Shown piece by piece: positions 1 through 11,084 of a DNA stretch of 64,000 bases; position 1 is the first letter of the stretch, and the number at the start of each line of letters is the position of its first letter. Source of the stretch: Sanguinoderma infundibulare (taxonomy: Eukaryota; Basidiomycota; Agaricomycetes; Polyporales; Polyporaceae); the NCBI GenBank assembly GCA_032821775.1, contig JAVLRN010000003.1, positions 3,968,001 through 4,032,000 on the forward strand, in the 5' to 3' direction. A program made the position numbers and the translations under genes. The notes under the pieces are model-generated. The model did no database searches. It was not told where the DNA came from and worked only from the letters and a program-made list of their open reading frames with translations.

Positions 1-990
1 GAAGGGTGTTTTGCGTGCATGGAGGGTTGAGTCCCAGTCTGCAGAGCATCAACCAGGTGAGTTTCATCATACTCGTATTCGACCACCGCGCCCCTGGACC
101 CCTCAACCCATCGTACGCCCAGATACGCACGATTGACGGGGAGCAGGAGGTGCCGCACGATGGGGCAATCTGCAACCTATGATGGTCAGACCCTGACAGT
201 ACATCATGTTCTCTTCCGTCCCTGCATCTCCATCTTGTTCTCCCTTCGGACCCTGACCGACGGTCGATGTGGGGCAGACCTTACCGGTTGGGGGCTCTCC
301 CTGCGTAGCTGGCCGAGTTCAACGTCACCGTTGTCTTCCGGAAAGGCGACAAGAGGAAGAGCCGGGAATCGTCTGACGGTCCGACGAACATGTTCTCGAT
401 GCTCAGCGGGAACCCGGAGAATACTGCGGAGGTCACAGGCAAGTCGAGCCGTCTCCCGAGCAGGAAGCGCTTTACTGATCTTGGACCTAGTGGTGCTCCC
501 CAGGGCAGCGCTCCCCAGCGGAGAAGGCTCCAGCTGCTGCCTCGCACGGTTCCCCTGGACAACAAGTCAGAGTCTACCCCTGCTGCACCTACGGTCAACT
601 CCGAGGGCGAGGGCGAGGGCGAGGGCGAGGAAGAGCCGTCTGGCACGCCATCGACATCTGAGTCTGAGGCCAAGACGTGTATCATGGAGGACTTGAAGGC
701 ATTCTTCTCGATTCGTGATCTCGAGGAGGCAGAGGTGTACTTCACGAAGCTCCCGACAGAACACCGACATCTGCTGGTCGACAAGGGCGATCGAGTCGAA
801 GCAGGCGGACGCTCAGCTCATCGCGGACCTCTTCGGTCTTGCCATCGCTCGAATTCTGTGCTCACCAGCATCGTTCGAGGAGGGCTTCACGCGGATGGCG
901 GAGGTTATAGACGACGTCGTCGACGCGCCAAAGGCATCAGCTGACCTGGTAGGCTTCTTCGAAGCAGGGGTCATTGTGGGGAAAGCTTAA
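1..990 (+). pseudogene. eIF4G C-terminal fragment (decayed)
   Basis: A remnant of translation initiation factor eIF4G, covering only the linker and the start of the MA3 domain. From about 320 the frame reads a basic linker, NMFSMLSGNPE, PQRRRLQLLPRTVP, an acidic Gly-Glu run (about 600-640) and then the MA3-like helices EDLKAFFSIRDLEEAEVYFTK and LPTEHRHLLVDK. After VDK (about 785) the homology continues in another frame (IESKQADAQLIADLF), so there is a frameshift or small deletion. Homology fades at about 960. The MIF4G domain is absent, so this cannot replace the host factor. The assignment rests on my recognition of the conserved linker and MA3 motifs. It lies on the same strand as, and just upstream of, the TET/JBP gene. 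Confidence 0.7.
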
Positions 991-1216
991 ATTTCGGTGT
1001 CGGGACTCATCGGGGTAGATCTAGTATGACTAGTAGGTATCACAACTGCTCTGTATGTGTACTGGTAGGGTTACAAGCTACGGCCCCATATTGTATGGGC
1101 GCCCCAGGCCTTCCATTTTAGGAAATGTTGGAGGGACCTGCGAATTTCTGAACAGCGCACCCCTCGCAACCTAACGCCCACGCCGCCACTTTTTGGCACC
1201 ACGTCGTGCCCTCGCA

Positions 1217-4200
1217 ATGGAGGTAAGTTGTAAGCCGGCCTTATCATGTACTCATATTGACTATACTATATCCAACTGGAACCCAGAGTTACACATTGGA
1301 CGAAGAAGAGATTCGTGTTCTTAGGGTGCACCTCAGCAGCTCCCCAGACCTGGCTCACCAGCCAGTTCTGCAACGCCTACTGCATGCTTGGGGAGGGCCC
1401 TTAGGTGCCTAACTTCATTCTAAGAAATATTCTGCACTTATCGTTGATCAGACTTAGCCCCTAGGCCTGAGGAGGCGCAGGAGGACATGTCCATGCAGGT
1501 GACGGCTACGTCAGGCCAGTGTATTCCCCTTTGGCTGACAGAAAGCGCAGGATGTGTTCCAGCAACCTGTGAGTACAGTCTTGCGACTTTTTGCTTTTAC
1601 TTAGACAGCCTGAACTTAGGAACCTGTCGCCCAGCACACAGCGAGGGGAGAGGTCACCACTGAATTTTCTGGACCCCCTCAACGCGGTACGAAGCGCAAG
1701 AAGAACGACGTATCCAGGACAGGGATCCCTCATACCTCTCTCCCTGGCACTGAGAACGTATGGGCCTCTTCGAACGCTAATCCCAATGCTGCGGCGCAAG
1801 TGCCTGCCCTTCAGGCTAAGGCGACCTCGAGCAACACGAGGAACTCCAAGCCTAGAAGAAGACCACCCTGTGCCCGAGGCGGTGTGGCTTGGGAGCCTCC
1901 CATGAAGAGGACGAGGAGCAATGCAGAAGCCGCTGACAATGAAGAGGAGGATACTGTAAGGGTCAGATGGAACGTGGTGGCGGCGGATGGCGACCGAATC
2001 ATACCTGCACGTGACAAAGAGGCCGACGACATGCTCTTTAAGCTGTTGTCTGGTAAGACTGGTCACCTGGATGACCCTTCATGCCAGCGTTGGGTAAATC
2101 GTTTGGTCGAGGTGGTGGCTGACTGCTCCATGCTGGGTCGCGCCTTCCAGTGTGACACTCTGGAGACTCTCATGCAGCGAGTGCAGGGCATTCAAGGTGT
2201 AGGCAGCGCAGTATCTTTTACCCAGATGATAACCTGCGTTCAGCTGGTGATCAAGGCTGAGAGGTAGGTCTCTGCGTGTGCTATAACTATTACCGGTCTA
2301 ACGTCCATACCCTGGTAGCGTCTGTGCTGCCCAGAATATCAAATGGCAGGACTTGCACCATCACCTGCTTCAAGCCTACCCTGGAGCTACTCCACAGGAA
2401 GAAGAATTCGATAAATGGATGGCATGGGGGAGGAAGTACGTCACCCTGGCCGCCGGAGGTACGTGGTACAGGTACCACCTGTTTGTACTTTGTCACAAAT
2501 CGTTCTGTTATACAGGATCTGTATATTTTTTGCTTGTGGTCGCAGGACACAGTCAAATGTCATCGGTCAAACTTCTCCCTCGCAAGAGCATACGTGCCCT
2601 GAGTCACTACCTTCGTCAGCCCCAAGGTTAGCGCCCCGTCTTCGCCGTATTTTTTTCCACTAACTGAGAGGGGCAGGTGCTGGGGATCAAAACCGCGCAC
2701 TAATCTGTGATCGGCTTTTCCCCTTGCTACGGGAGTTTGGCCGTCGAGCTCCTCTCACTTTGGCCAACCTCTTTAGCACGGAACAGCTTGAGCAAAACTC
2801 CCTTCCAGAGACGATCACGTGCTCCAACCTTCAGCAGAGCGACAGGTTATGGGAGCAAATACCGATGCGGTAAGTATGCCCTCATAACGCTCTGGAATAT
2901 ATCAAGTGCCTTACTTTCCCATGCAACTAGGGACTTCATGCCTATCGATAGAGACTGGTCCCTCTGGGATCCTGTTTTTACAGCTCTGTCTCTAGAATCC
3001 AGCGGCCTACCTTGGGTCTCTCAGCCTTTGGCTGGACTGCAAAGGCGCATGCTTCTTCCTGGTCTAGGCAGCTCTCGGGCTTCGTCCAATCAGTCAACGC
3101 CGACTCTAAGCGAGCTCACACTTCTAACGCCCTCGTCGACCTCTCCTAGTCTATCTATCCCCCCGCTGGCCTTGGACTTCTCTGGTCGAGACCTGCCTGG
3201 ATTCGACTTTTCAGACGAGAACGACCTCATCCAAAGGGCAGAGGCTGCTGCCAGTGAGGTCACAGACTTGGAGGCCCTGCCTCCCCTCATTACGGTGCCT
3301 GTCGCTGTGAACCTAGGCCATCCGCACAACAACGTTCCTCTACCGCCAGTGGGTGAGGAACGTATGACATGGACATCGGCAGAACAACAATTTGCTGCCC
3401 AAGCTTACGTCCCAGCTGACCTGGAAGATCTCAAGGCGCAGGTAGGCTTTAGGGTGGTCTAGACCTGTACACGTAACCATTTACCATTTCTGCCTTCTAG
3501 CTCGCAGATAAACTGTTTGACGCTGACGGTGTCAAAGCCAAGGGCCGCTACCTAAGAGTTCCCGAAAGCGTAATTGATAAGTGCGTTCTGTTCCCGCGCA
3601 TGCCTGTTTGTTAGTTACTGAACAAACGCAGTCAAAGAGTGGCGTTCACCTCCGTCGACGGCTCCTTGCTGGCATTCGTCGTTGGTGATATCCCAAAGCG
3701 CATTGCCAACAACCTGGAGAAGAACCTGGAGAGCGCATTTGCAGCTGTGGAAGCTGACCATCCAGGAAGTGTTCTTCTTCATGTGGAGCATTCAATGCAT
3801 GACCAGACCTTTGAGAGTACTCATTGGAACACCTGGGCACGATGTGGTGCTCAGGTACGTCTCTGCCTACCTTGCCATGGCACTTAGGGTTTGACGCTAT
3901 GCCAACCCAGGGTGATGACGCGCCAACAGACGTCCATCCACAGCAGATGAAGCAGGCAAAACGCACCAACTATGGCCAATTCGTGCCCTACCCATCCAAG
4001 GATATTACGTCTTATCCAGAGCTATATCAGAAGTTGAGCCAGGCGTTCTCGGAATTCTTCGGTGAGATGAAACAGCGCGTAAGTATTGTGGGCTTTAAGA
4101 CCTCTGCAGTTGAGGCTCTGCAGCTAACTACCTTTGTATACGTCGCAGCTGAGGGCGCACTTCCCTGACCTTGTGGACAAGATCCAGTGCTATGCCAGTG

Positions 4201-4541
4201 CACTTCCAGGATACGAGAGCAGTCCTGCGAAGCCCTTCTCTGGCTTCATTGTTAATCTCAACGTTTCCACACGCGGTCATCGGGACAGGAAGGACCTCGA
4301 AGCATGCGTGGTCCTTCCAGTGGGCACCTTCACTGGTGGAGAACTGGCGCTTCAGGAGCTTGGCCTGGTGGTTCCTCTTCGATGCGGAGACTTCATTTTC
4401 TTCCTCTCCCATCGCATCACTCACTTCAATCTTCCCTACTCTGGAACTAGAGCGTCCCTGGTGTGCCATTCTGATAGAGAGGGAATGAAGTGGGTACGCA
4501 ACTGCATGGGCTGGGATAACAATGCCTACATGAGAGCTTAG
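1217..4541 (+). CDS. TET/JBP-family 2-oxoglutarate/Fe(II) dioxygenase
   Basis: Predicted nuclear oxygenase that would hydroxylate 5-methylcytosine or a related base in DNA, using 2-oxoglutarate, O2 and Fe(II). The last exon (4149-4541) carries the fungal TET/JBP signature: HRD metal motif at 4278-4286, a GG turn, GDFIFF, ITHFN with the distal His at 4422-4424, then GTRASLVCHSD with the 2-oxoglutarate-binding Arg at 4449-4451. All key residues are present. My model has about 12 exons and about 860 residues: ATG GAG at 1217 then an intron, exon from 1287 (SYTLDEEEIRVLRVHL), an uncertain small exon near 1470-1498, a long basic exon from 1620 to about 2264, and exons near 2319-2458, 2546-2627, 2678-2870, 2932-3438, 3501-3579, 3631-3854, 3912-4079 and 4149-4541. 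Frames join without stops from 1620 onward, so it looks intact. The N-terminal 700 residues match no domain I know. Next to a KDZ transposase. Confidence 0.82.
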
Positions 4542-4982
4542 CTACCCTTGTAGTTTGTTTATCCCTTTATCCCACTGGACACGTATCATCGCTGTTAATT
4601 GAAGAGGATACTTGAAATGACTGAAAGGGTGAGGGAAGAGAGACACGTCGCGATGCACGAGGGGAGGCACGTGCTGGAAATTAGATCGGGGAATGCCCGC
4701 AACTCGGCTTTCGGCAACAGACAGGCTAGCGCTTGCTCACTTGTGTACCACGGATACGGTTCTGACATTCATGGTGAGATGGTCTAGCTTTTCTGTGCAA
4801 AAAGGGCTGAATTCAGCGTCAGTGATCCGGAACAGCGGTCTCCACGCAGGTTCGCACAAGCATTCCTCAAGGTTGTCCCCATCCCGCAATGAATCAATCC
4901 CCTCACCGAACCAGGCTGAGCTAAACGTATAAAGGCATCCCAACTGCGTGGACTCCCATTGTACGCCTTCCATTTCCTCACG
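4542..4982. other. intergenic spacer, nothing recognised
   Basis: 441 bp between the TET/JBP stop and the first ATG of the viroplasmin-domain model. It should hold the 3' end of one gene and the promoter of the next. No repeat or gene seen. Confidence 0.5.
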
Positions 4983-6138
4983 ATGACGGTCAGCGATAGT
5001 GCAGTGGACGACGACGGTCACGGTACGCACGACCACAAAGGCCTTGGCCCTCAACCTGTTCCTCATCACACAGTTGTTGAGCTTCTAGAGCTCATACTCC
5101 GCCTCATAATCTGTCTCGTATGCAATGACTGCTGTAAGTGATCTCATACCCCTCCATCTATCCATTTTGACATAGGTACCAGTCAACGATTCTCGGGCTC
5201 GGCCATCTGTCTGCACGCACTGCTTATGGATGGCTCTCAATCGTAAGTTTGCTTCCCTTTTGGTAGCATCAAGGCTTCTGCTGGAGATTCACGCTACTCG
5301 CAGAACCTCAGTGTCCGCATGGCACCTTCAGAGATACCCATCCGCGTCCAACCTCATCCCATGACCAGGGGCCTCTTGCTGTCGAATCAAACGTGCGTAA
5401 CGGTAACGGCCGAACAACTCCTGCTCCCCATCATGGCACCTCTTTCTAGGTAGTCGTGTCTCTGTCATTTGGCTCGTCGTTGAGTGTCGCTACATCCTGA
5501 CTGACAGGGTTCTGACTTCAAGGCTTCTATTCATCCCATTGGGCATCAAGGATCCCCTTCGACGCCTTCTCAAAAGCATTCTTGTCCTTGGAACCACAAT
5601 CATAGTTCTGAGGAGAGTGCTGCTCGCTGCACTTCTCGTGTGAGTACATCGTGGGTCATTGACGCACCTCAGCCCCGCACTCGTGAACGTGCTTTCGCCC
5701 TAAGCTCAGCCAGTGCTTCGCCTTCCATTTCGTCTCACGTGAATCCGCAAGTTCAGTCTTGCTCCGACGCCGACGCCGACGCCACCGCCACAGACACCAC
5801 CACCGTCCCTGAGGTGACGCGAACTCCCCAACCTGTCTCCCTACCCTCATATTCAGCCCATATGGACAAATACAATGCCTCCACGAATGTCTGGTACCTT
5901 GTCACCGTTGGCACACGCGTCGGTGTCTTCCATCACCTGTGAGTATAGTCCGACCTCCGATTCAAATATGCAGCTGTCTCATTCTCCCAACGCAGGTTTG
6001 AAGCACACTGCTCGACTAATAGCGTGCCAGGACAGAGCTTTCATCGCTACACATCATATGATGAAGCTGTCCAGGATTTCCATAACGCAGAGGCCATGGG
6101 GGCTGTCATTCAGAAGGCACGATCGATAGATATGTAGC
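4983..6138 (+). CDS. protein with C-terminal viroplasmin-like / RNase H1 N-terminal domain
   Basis: The C-terminus matches the small nucleic-acid-binding fold shared by eukaryotic RNase H1 N-termini and the caulimovirus viroplasmin family (Caulimo_VI): WYLVTVGTRVGVFHHL at about 5890-5940, a 58-bp intron, then FEAHCSTNSVPGQSFHRY and a YDEAV helix ending at the TAG of 6138. Such domains bind RNA/DNA hybrid or dsRNA and are expanded in basidiomycetes. The region before it (about 5510-5880) is rich in Ser, Pro and His and includes a Asp-Ala run. The start is uncertain. ATG 4983 opens a short Asp/His-rich exon ending CNDC, and exons near 5176-5239 and 5310-5450 are plausible but their joins are not all in phase. 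No RNase H catalytic domain is present. It sits between the TET/JBP and KDZ genes on the same strand. Confidence 0.6.
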
Positions 6139-6738
6139 GGTACTGATGCCTTACTTGGGCGGTATATATTTTCTTGGAGATTCCCATTGACGTGACACGC
6201 GCGTACCCTGCTTGGAATCCGAAGTTGCATGACTCGTATCCAGACTGGTCCATCCTAATATATCTACCACATTTCATCGTTCCAACATTGGGGGTGATAT
6301 AATTGACATTTGCGAGACCTTGTTGTCAGTGGATGGCCTAGTCAGTGATTAGCCGAGCGATTCTCCGACGTCCGCTACCCCTTCAAATCGACAGGCTGTT
6401 GCGAAGCCTTATGGAAGCCCGCGAAGAGTACAGTTTTTGGCTAATTGGTACTATTAATGGTGATCTCGTCATGATCTTACGTGGGTTCCTTCACGTCGGG
6501 TCCAACTTTGAGAACGTTTACACTGCTGAAGTGGTGCTCGGTTCCCTCATTCCAAGAGGATTTCCGCATCAAAAATACCTCGTTGTGTTGTTTCATATAG
6601 TCGAACGATTTTTTCGCTCTTCCCAGCACTCTTCCTCGGCGCTGCTACCATGGGGGTCTCAGCGACTCTCGTGCACCTCCTCACCAATCTCTCCCTCCCA
6701 TTCAGTACCGCGAAACATTCCAAATTTCACGGAAACAA
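6139..6738. other. intergenic spacer, nothing recognised
   Basis: 600 bp between the viroplasmin-domain gene and the KDZ gene. AT-rich in places, including ggtatatatt at about 6160. No gene supported. An alternative upstream ATG for KDZ lies at 6650. Confidence 0.4.
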
Positions 6739-9700
6739 TATGGGCTCCTTCTCTCGTGATGGCAGCTACGGTGAGCGCAAGCTCCCAAGTTCCCCAAAGG
6801 CCACCATTCGCACCCTTACCGACAGTGGTACAACTGTCGCCTTTAGTTCTGCGTCCCTCAAAAGCCGGCTCCACCCTACATCTCCGTCGGCACCGACCAC
6901 GGTCACAACTTTGCTTGACGTCTCGGCTGAACCCTTGGCAACGGGCCACAACACCAACCATATCTACAATTATTTGTCTTCGGTAGAGTCAGACTTGCTT
7001 GTCCATGCCCGCATTGCGGCGGTGAGTTCAATTTCATAATCCGCATCTGAAATCGTATTCATTTATCACAGGAAACATCTGTCCAACAATGGCGAGAGCA
7101 CAACGACAACTATGTCGCTGAGCTCATGCGACTGGATGGGCGAGGCCACTTCGTCAGTAACAAGTGCGGTGGCTGTCGTGAGGTTCTCCCTGGCGGTGTT
7201 GGCCTCCGATGCGATGACTGCTTCGATCGGGCACTATATTGCTTGGGGTGCTGCTTGGCGATCCATACGCGTCACCCACTTCATCGCGTTCAGGTTCGTG
7301 TTCACGGATTCAGAACGTGTTGATGACATGCCAAATGACTGTATTTAACTTTCAGCGGTGGACGGGGAACCGGTTTCAGACCGAGGAGCTCAGTCTGCTC
7401 GGCCTGCGTTTCCAGTTGGGACATGACCTTGACGGGAAGTGTCCTCACCCCCATGTCTCCCTTTCTGGTCCCATCGTCGTGCTCGACCTGTCGGGCATTC
7501 GCGAAGTCATGGTTATGTTCTGTAGCTGTGAGGGCGCTGCTTCACCGTCTCTTCAGCTGCTCCGCCAGCGCTGGTTCCCCGCAACCGCCACGGCTCCCTG
7601 CACTGTGGTGATGTTTCGCCTCCTTGAACACTTCCATGCACTGTCTGCTCTGTCGAGCATATCTATCTTGGGCTACTACCGCTCCTTGCTCCTCGTCACC
7701 CACAGTACCGGTGTTAACGCTTCGATGGTGTGTCATTACCTTCTTCTTTTTCAACATTACTATACTCACACACCTGCGTAGAACCAACTGACTGCTTTTC
7801 TTACCATGATGAGACAATGGCAACTCTTGAAGGGGTTGAAGAGGTCTGGGACACAGAAGGACCCCGACGGTGTTGCTGCAACTCTGGAAGGCCGCGAAGA
7901 CGCACCCCATGATCATAGCGAGGTATCTCCCAAGCACAGGTTCGTCTTGAGTTCGCCGTGATAGTCCAACCCTGATATATCGCGATACAGCCGGCTGCGC
8001 CATTTCTCTCGGACTCCGGACTCCAATGCCCCGAAGCGCAAACTCTTCGATGGAGAACACGGTAACCGAGGCCCTAATCTTCCATCTGGGAGGGACGGAG
8101 GTTAGGAGTTTGCAAAATCACGTCATGCGCGATCACGCTTACTGACGTGCTTTCTCAGGCCTGATGACCATCGCATGTCCCCACCATGAGGTGTGCGCTT
8201 GCGCAGTAGAGACTGGGAGGTATGTCAGCCGATCGTGTCGACTACATATCTTTGTTATCGTTCACCTATTCCGCCACCCTACAGCGACTCCGCATTTCCT
8301 TCGAGCGTGCTTCTTCCTGATCTCGTATACGACTGTGAAGACCCGGATGGTAACTGTCAAGAACTATCTCGCGTCGCCGACTTCTCTCGCCAGCGCAACG
8401 CCATGGACGTTGTATGGGGAACCCCGACCATCCCGATTGACGGAGGCTGGGGCGAGGATGTCCTTGAACATACCCTTAGATGTTGGAACTGGACCAAGGT
8501 CACCATGCTGCGTACGTTTCGTTTAGTCCAAATTTGATGCTGTAGTTGTGACCTGAACCGCATGCAGCCATGACTCTTCTTATGGACGCCGAACACGCCG
8601 TCTCCCAGCGTCGGTTATACGACAAGGTTTTCCATGTTCTTACCGAGTGCGTTCCTTCCCGCCATGCGGAGTCGTGGCGGGAAATGATAGCAACGTGGGA
8701 GACGGAGGGCAAGACGGCTACCAACCCCTTTGAGACAACATGTAGTCGTGCGTATACTTGTCTTAGGCACCATGGCCCGGTCTCACGAGTGTTACTGCAG
8801 ACTTAACCCAGAAGACCGTTCGTCTTGAGCTATACCAGCGGGATCTGAAGGCGATCCATTGCGGCGAGGCTACGTTTGGGTCTCCCAGTGGGGAGACAGC
8901 CAGCGAGATCATCGCTATGGGACTAGATCTCGAAGACGAGCAGTAAGTTATTCTTAGCTATAGCAGTTAAGTCGTTTCTCAATCCCATCGTACCTAGACG
9001 ACGGCTGCGTGCTGCTTTGGCCGGGTCAGAATCCCAGTCTGTCGACCTCCATTGGGTGAGGCTCGTGGAGGATCAGGGCCGCCTGCAACACCGAATTAAC
9101 GTGTGGCACGACCTTGTGCAGCACCTCATGCCCATCGTCGCGTCACTGCAAACGAAACCCGCCTTCAATGCTATCTCGGCCTCCCAGGATTTGCCACTAT
9201 TTTTCCCCTCAGTCGTTTTTTCCGAATCACACCTCCCCAACAATCTCCTCGAATTCGAATGGCGCATGTGGGAGGCCCAGGCCTTTGATGCTCTCGCTTA
9301 TCTTCGCGATCATATTCAGGTCACCAAGTACATCCGCGCATGTGCCTATAGGTATCCCAACATGGAAGGGAAGGCGAGGCGTACCAACCTGGTTGCCGAC
9401 ATTGTCCAGGCAAAAATGGGGATGGACGTAGCTCGTTACCGTGGCACCTACGCTGGCCTTAGAAAGCTCGCCGCTGCTCTCGGCAAGACCATCGTATATC
9501 TCGAAGAGTTGAGGGACAGCGACGTGCGTGGCATTCCAAAGGCTGATGGGAGTGCCAGCGAACTTGACGTGTCATGGATCTGGCGCTTTTGCCGAACTGG
9601 GGTCCTGGATCAATCTAAGCTGCTGGATATTCGTGCCAATGGGGACTTGAACGACGGTACGTCATTTAGCTTGTCGCGGCTGCGCTTGTGCATTAATAAC

Positions 9701-10073
9701 ATTCTTTGCAGCCTTGCGCGTTGAGTGGTGCGAGGCTCGCGCTCAGGCATTCACCAGCACGAAGAAGTGCAAATTGCTTCACGACGAAATGTGTCGTATC
9801 GTCAAGCACCATCAGCGACGTGAGCACTGGTGGGAGCAGCAGGTAGGCCGCCACTTTGAGGACCAACCGGATTATTCTGAGGGGGTCGACTCCTATGCCA
9901 ACTGACAGGCCTTCACCCGTCTTTCTATGAAGGAACACTGCCTCAGCTTGTGGGCCTCGATGAAGCACTGTTTGTCTGGTCGTCAGCGTGACAGTGGCGA
10001 CTCGTTGGAGAGCTTCCCGTCGTATGACAAAGAAGGTTACGTGGATGTTGTTCGGACCGCAGGGGCGGAATGA
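6739..10073 (+). pseudogene. KDZ transposase with CxC2 cysteine cluster, catalytic core eroded
   Basis: N-terminal exons are well preserved: 6739-7021 (Ser/Thr-rich), 7072-7293 with the CxC2 zinc cluster (CGGC, then CDDC, then CLGC and HTRHPLHRV), 7356-7727 (LGLRFQLGHD, VVLDLSGI, QLLRQRWFPAT, FRLLEHFHAL) and 7782-7922 (MMRQWQLLKGLKRSG, LEGRED). The C-terminal half is also preserved: WNWTKV near 8490, WREMIATWETEG near 8680, GLDLEDEQRRLRAAL near 8930-9010, a long coiled helical exon to 9656, then VEWCEARAQAF and a final exon ending in TGA at 10073. Between 7923 and 8460, where the RNase H-fold DDE core of about 350-400 residues should be, there are only fragments: CPHHE near 8170 in place of a C-x-R-H motif, and LQRLRISFERA near 8290 where YDIAC is expected, followed by a stop. 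I infer a deletion that removed the core. Whether transcripts still make a binding protein is open. Confidence 0.8.
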
Positions 10074-11084
10074 TCCCAACGTGCTTAGCTAAAATCACCA
10101 TCGTCTCTGATGCATCCTTCGGGCCCTCATCGCTTACATGTCAAGTTCTTGTCGACTCCGAGCAGGATGTATTTGTACGTACGTGTGTATGGGAATGGAC
10201 GAGAATAATGCGTCAAATCCGCGGAGCCCACACGAGCGCTTTCAGAGAGGCAGTGCTCATGCCCCCGTTTCTTCTCCTTGCTAACGCGGTCACCTCCGAT
10301 ACTATACTTCCTGCGCTTTCTCTAAGGTAGGGGGCTCTTGTGGTGTTATGAATCAAAGGTGGCCAACTGGACTGACAACGAGGTTCGATGTCAAGTCTAT
10401 GGGTGTAACGTTACGTGGCGTTCACATGTTAACGCGATTCGTCGTCTGTGGTATCCTCCGTTCGGCCACGGATGTAACTTTCAAGGTAAGACAATTCACA
10501 TAACGAGTTGCTGTGCCTTCCCCAAGATCGAACCAACTGACTGTTGACTGGAAGACGACTCACCTGTCCAAAGGCATACCCCTGCGAATTAATGTGGTTG
10601 GGAATGAATCGCGTGCTTATCTTTGATGTTTGTAGGCCGGTCGCATTTTGTCCCCAGGCTGTTAGTTAATCAAGTGAGCTGTACATTTTATCTCTGGCTC
10701 TTGTCATCTAAATGGATGGGTGTAGAGCTCTCGCAGATGTGTTACGGCTCCTTGCTGTCTGGAAAAAAGAGAAGCATCCGTCTCTGATGCCGCCACTGTT
10801 CGCAAGATGTCTGCCCTCATGGCATATTGACCTCCCTGTTATAGCAGTCGGGTGCGATCTCGCATATACCCGCGTTTGACCAAATGCTCAATGGTACCCC
10901 GGGATTCTAGCGCGTGCTTCGGGGAGCGGCCTTGTCACCCCTCTCTTGGTCGTCTCCCGTTTCTGCTCCATGCTGCAAATTTCTGCGTTGTCGTGTTCAA
11001 CTCACCTGTTTCAACCAGTATAAGCTTATGGTGCGTTCATTGCAGAGCTGTTCTATTTCTACTGCTTGACCTGATTTCTCGCAG
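10074..11084. other. intergenic / unresolved 5' part of the next gene
   Basis: About 1 kb without a supportable gene. The first exons of the repeat-rich gene probably lie here (a splice acceptor gcag at 11081-11084 precedes its first clear exon), but I could not fix a start codon. A 14-base string at about 10523 (gaaccaactgactg) also occurs in KDZ exon 4 at 7781, probably by chance or a small duplication. Confidence 0.35.

Noticed and set aside
5875..6138. Endogenous caulimovirus insertion
   Set aside because: Only the viroplasmin-like fold is present. It is common in fungal and other eukaryotic RNase H1-type proteins, and no other viral gene lies nearby.
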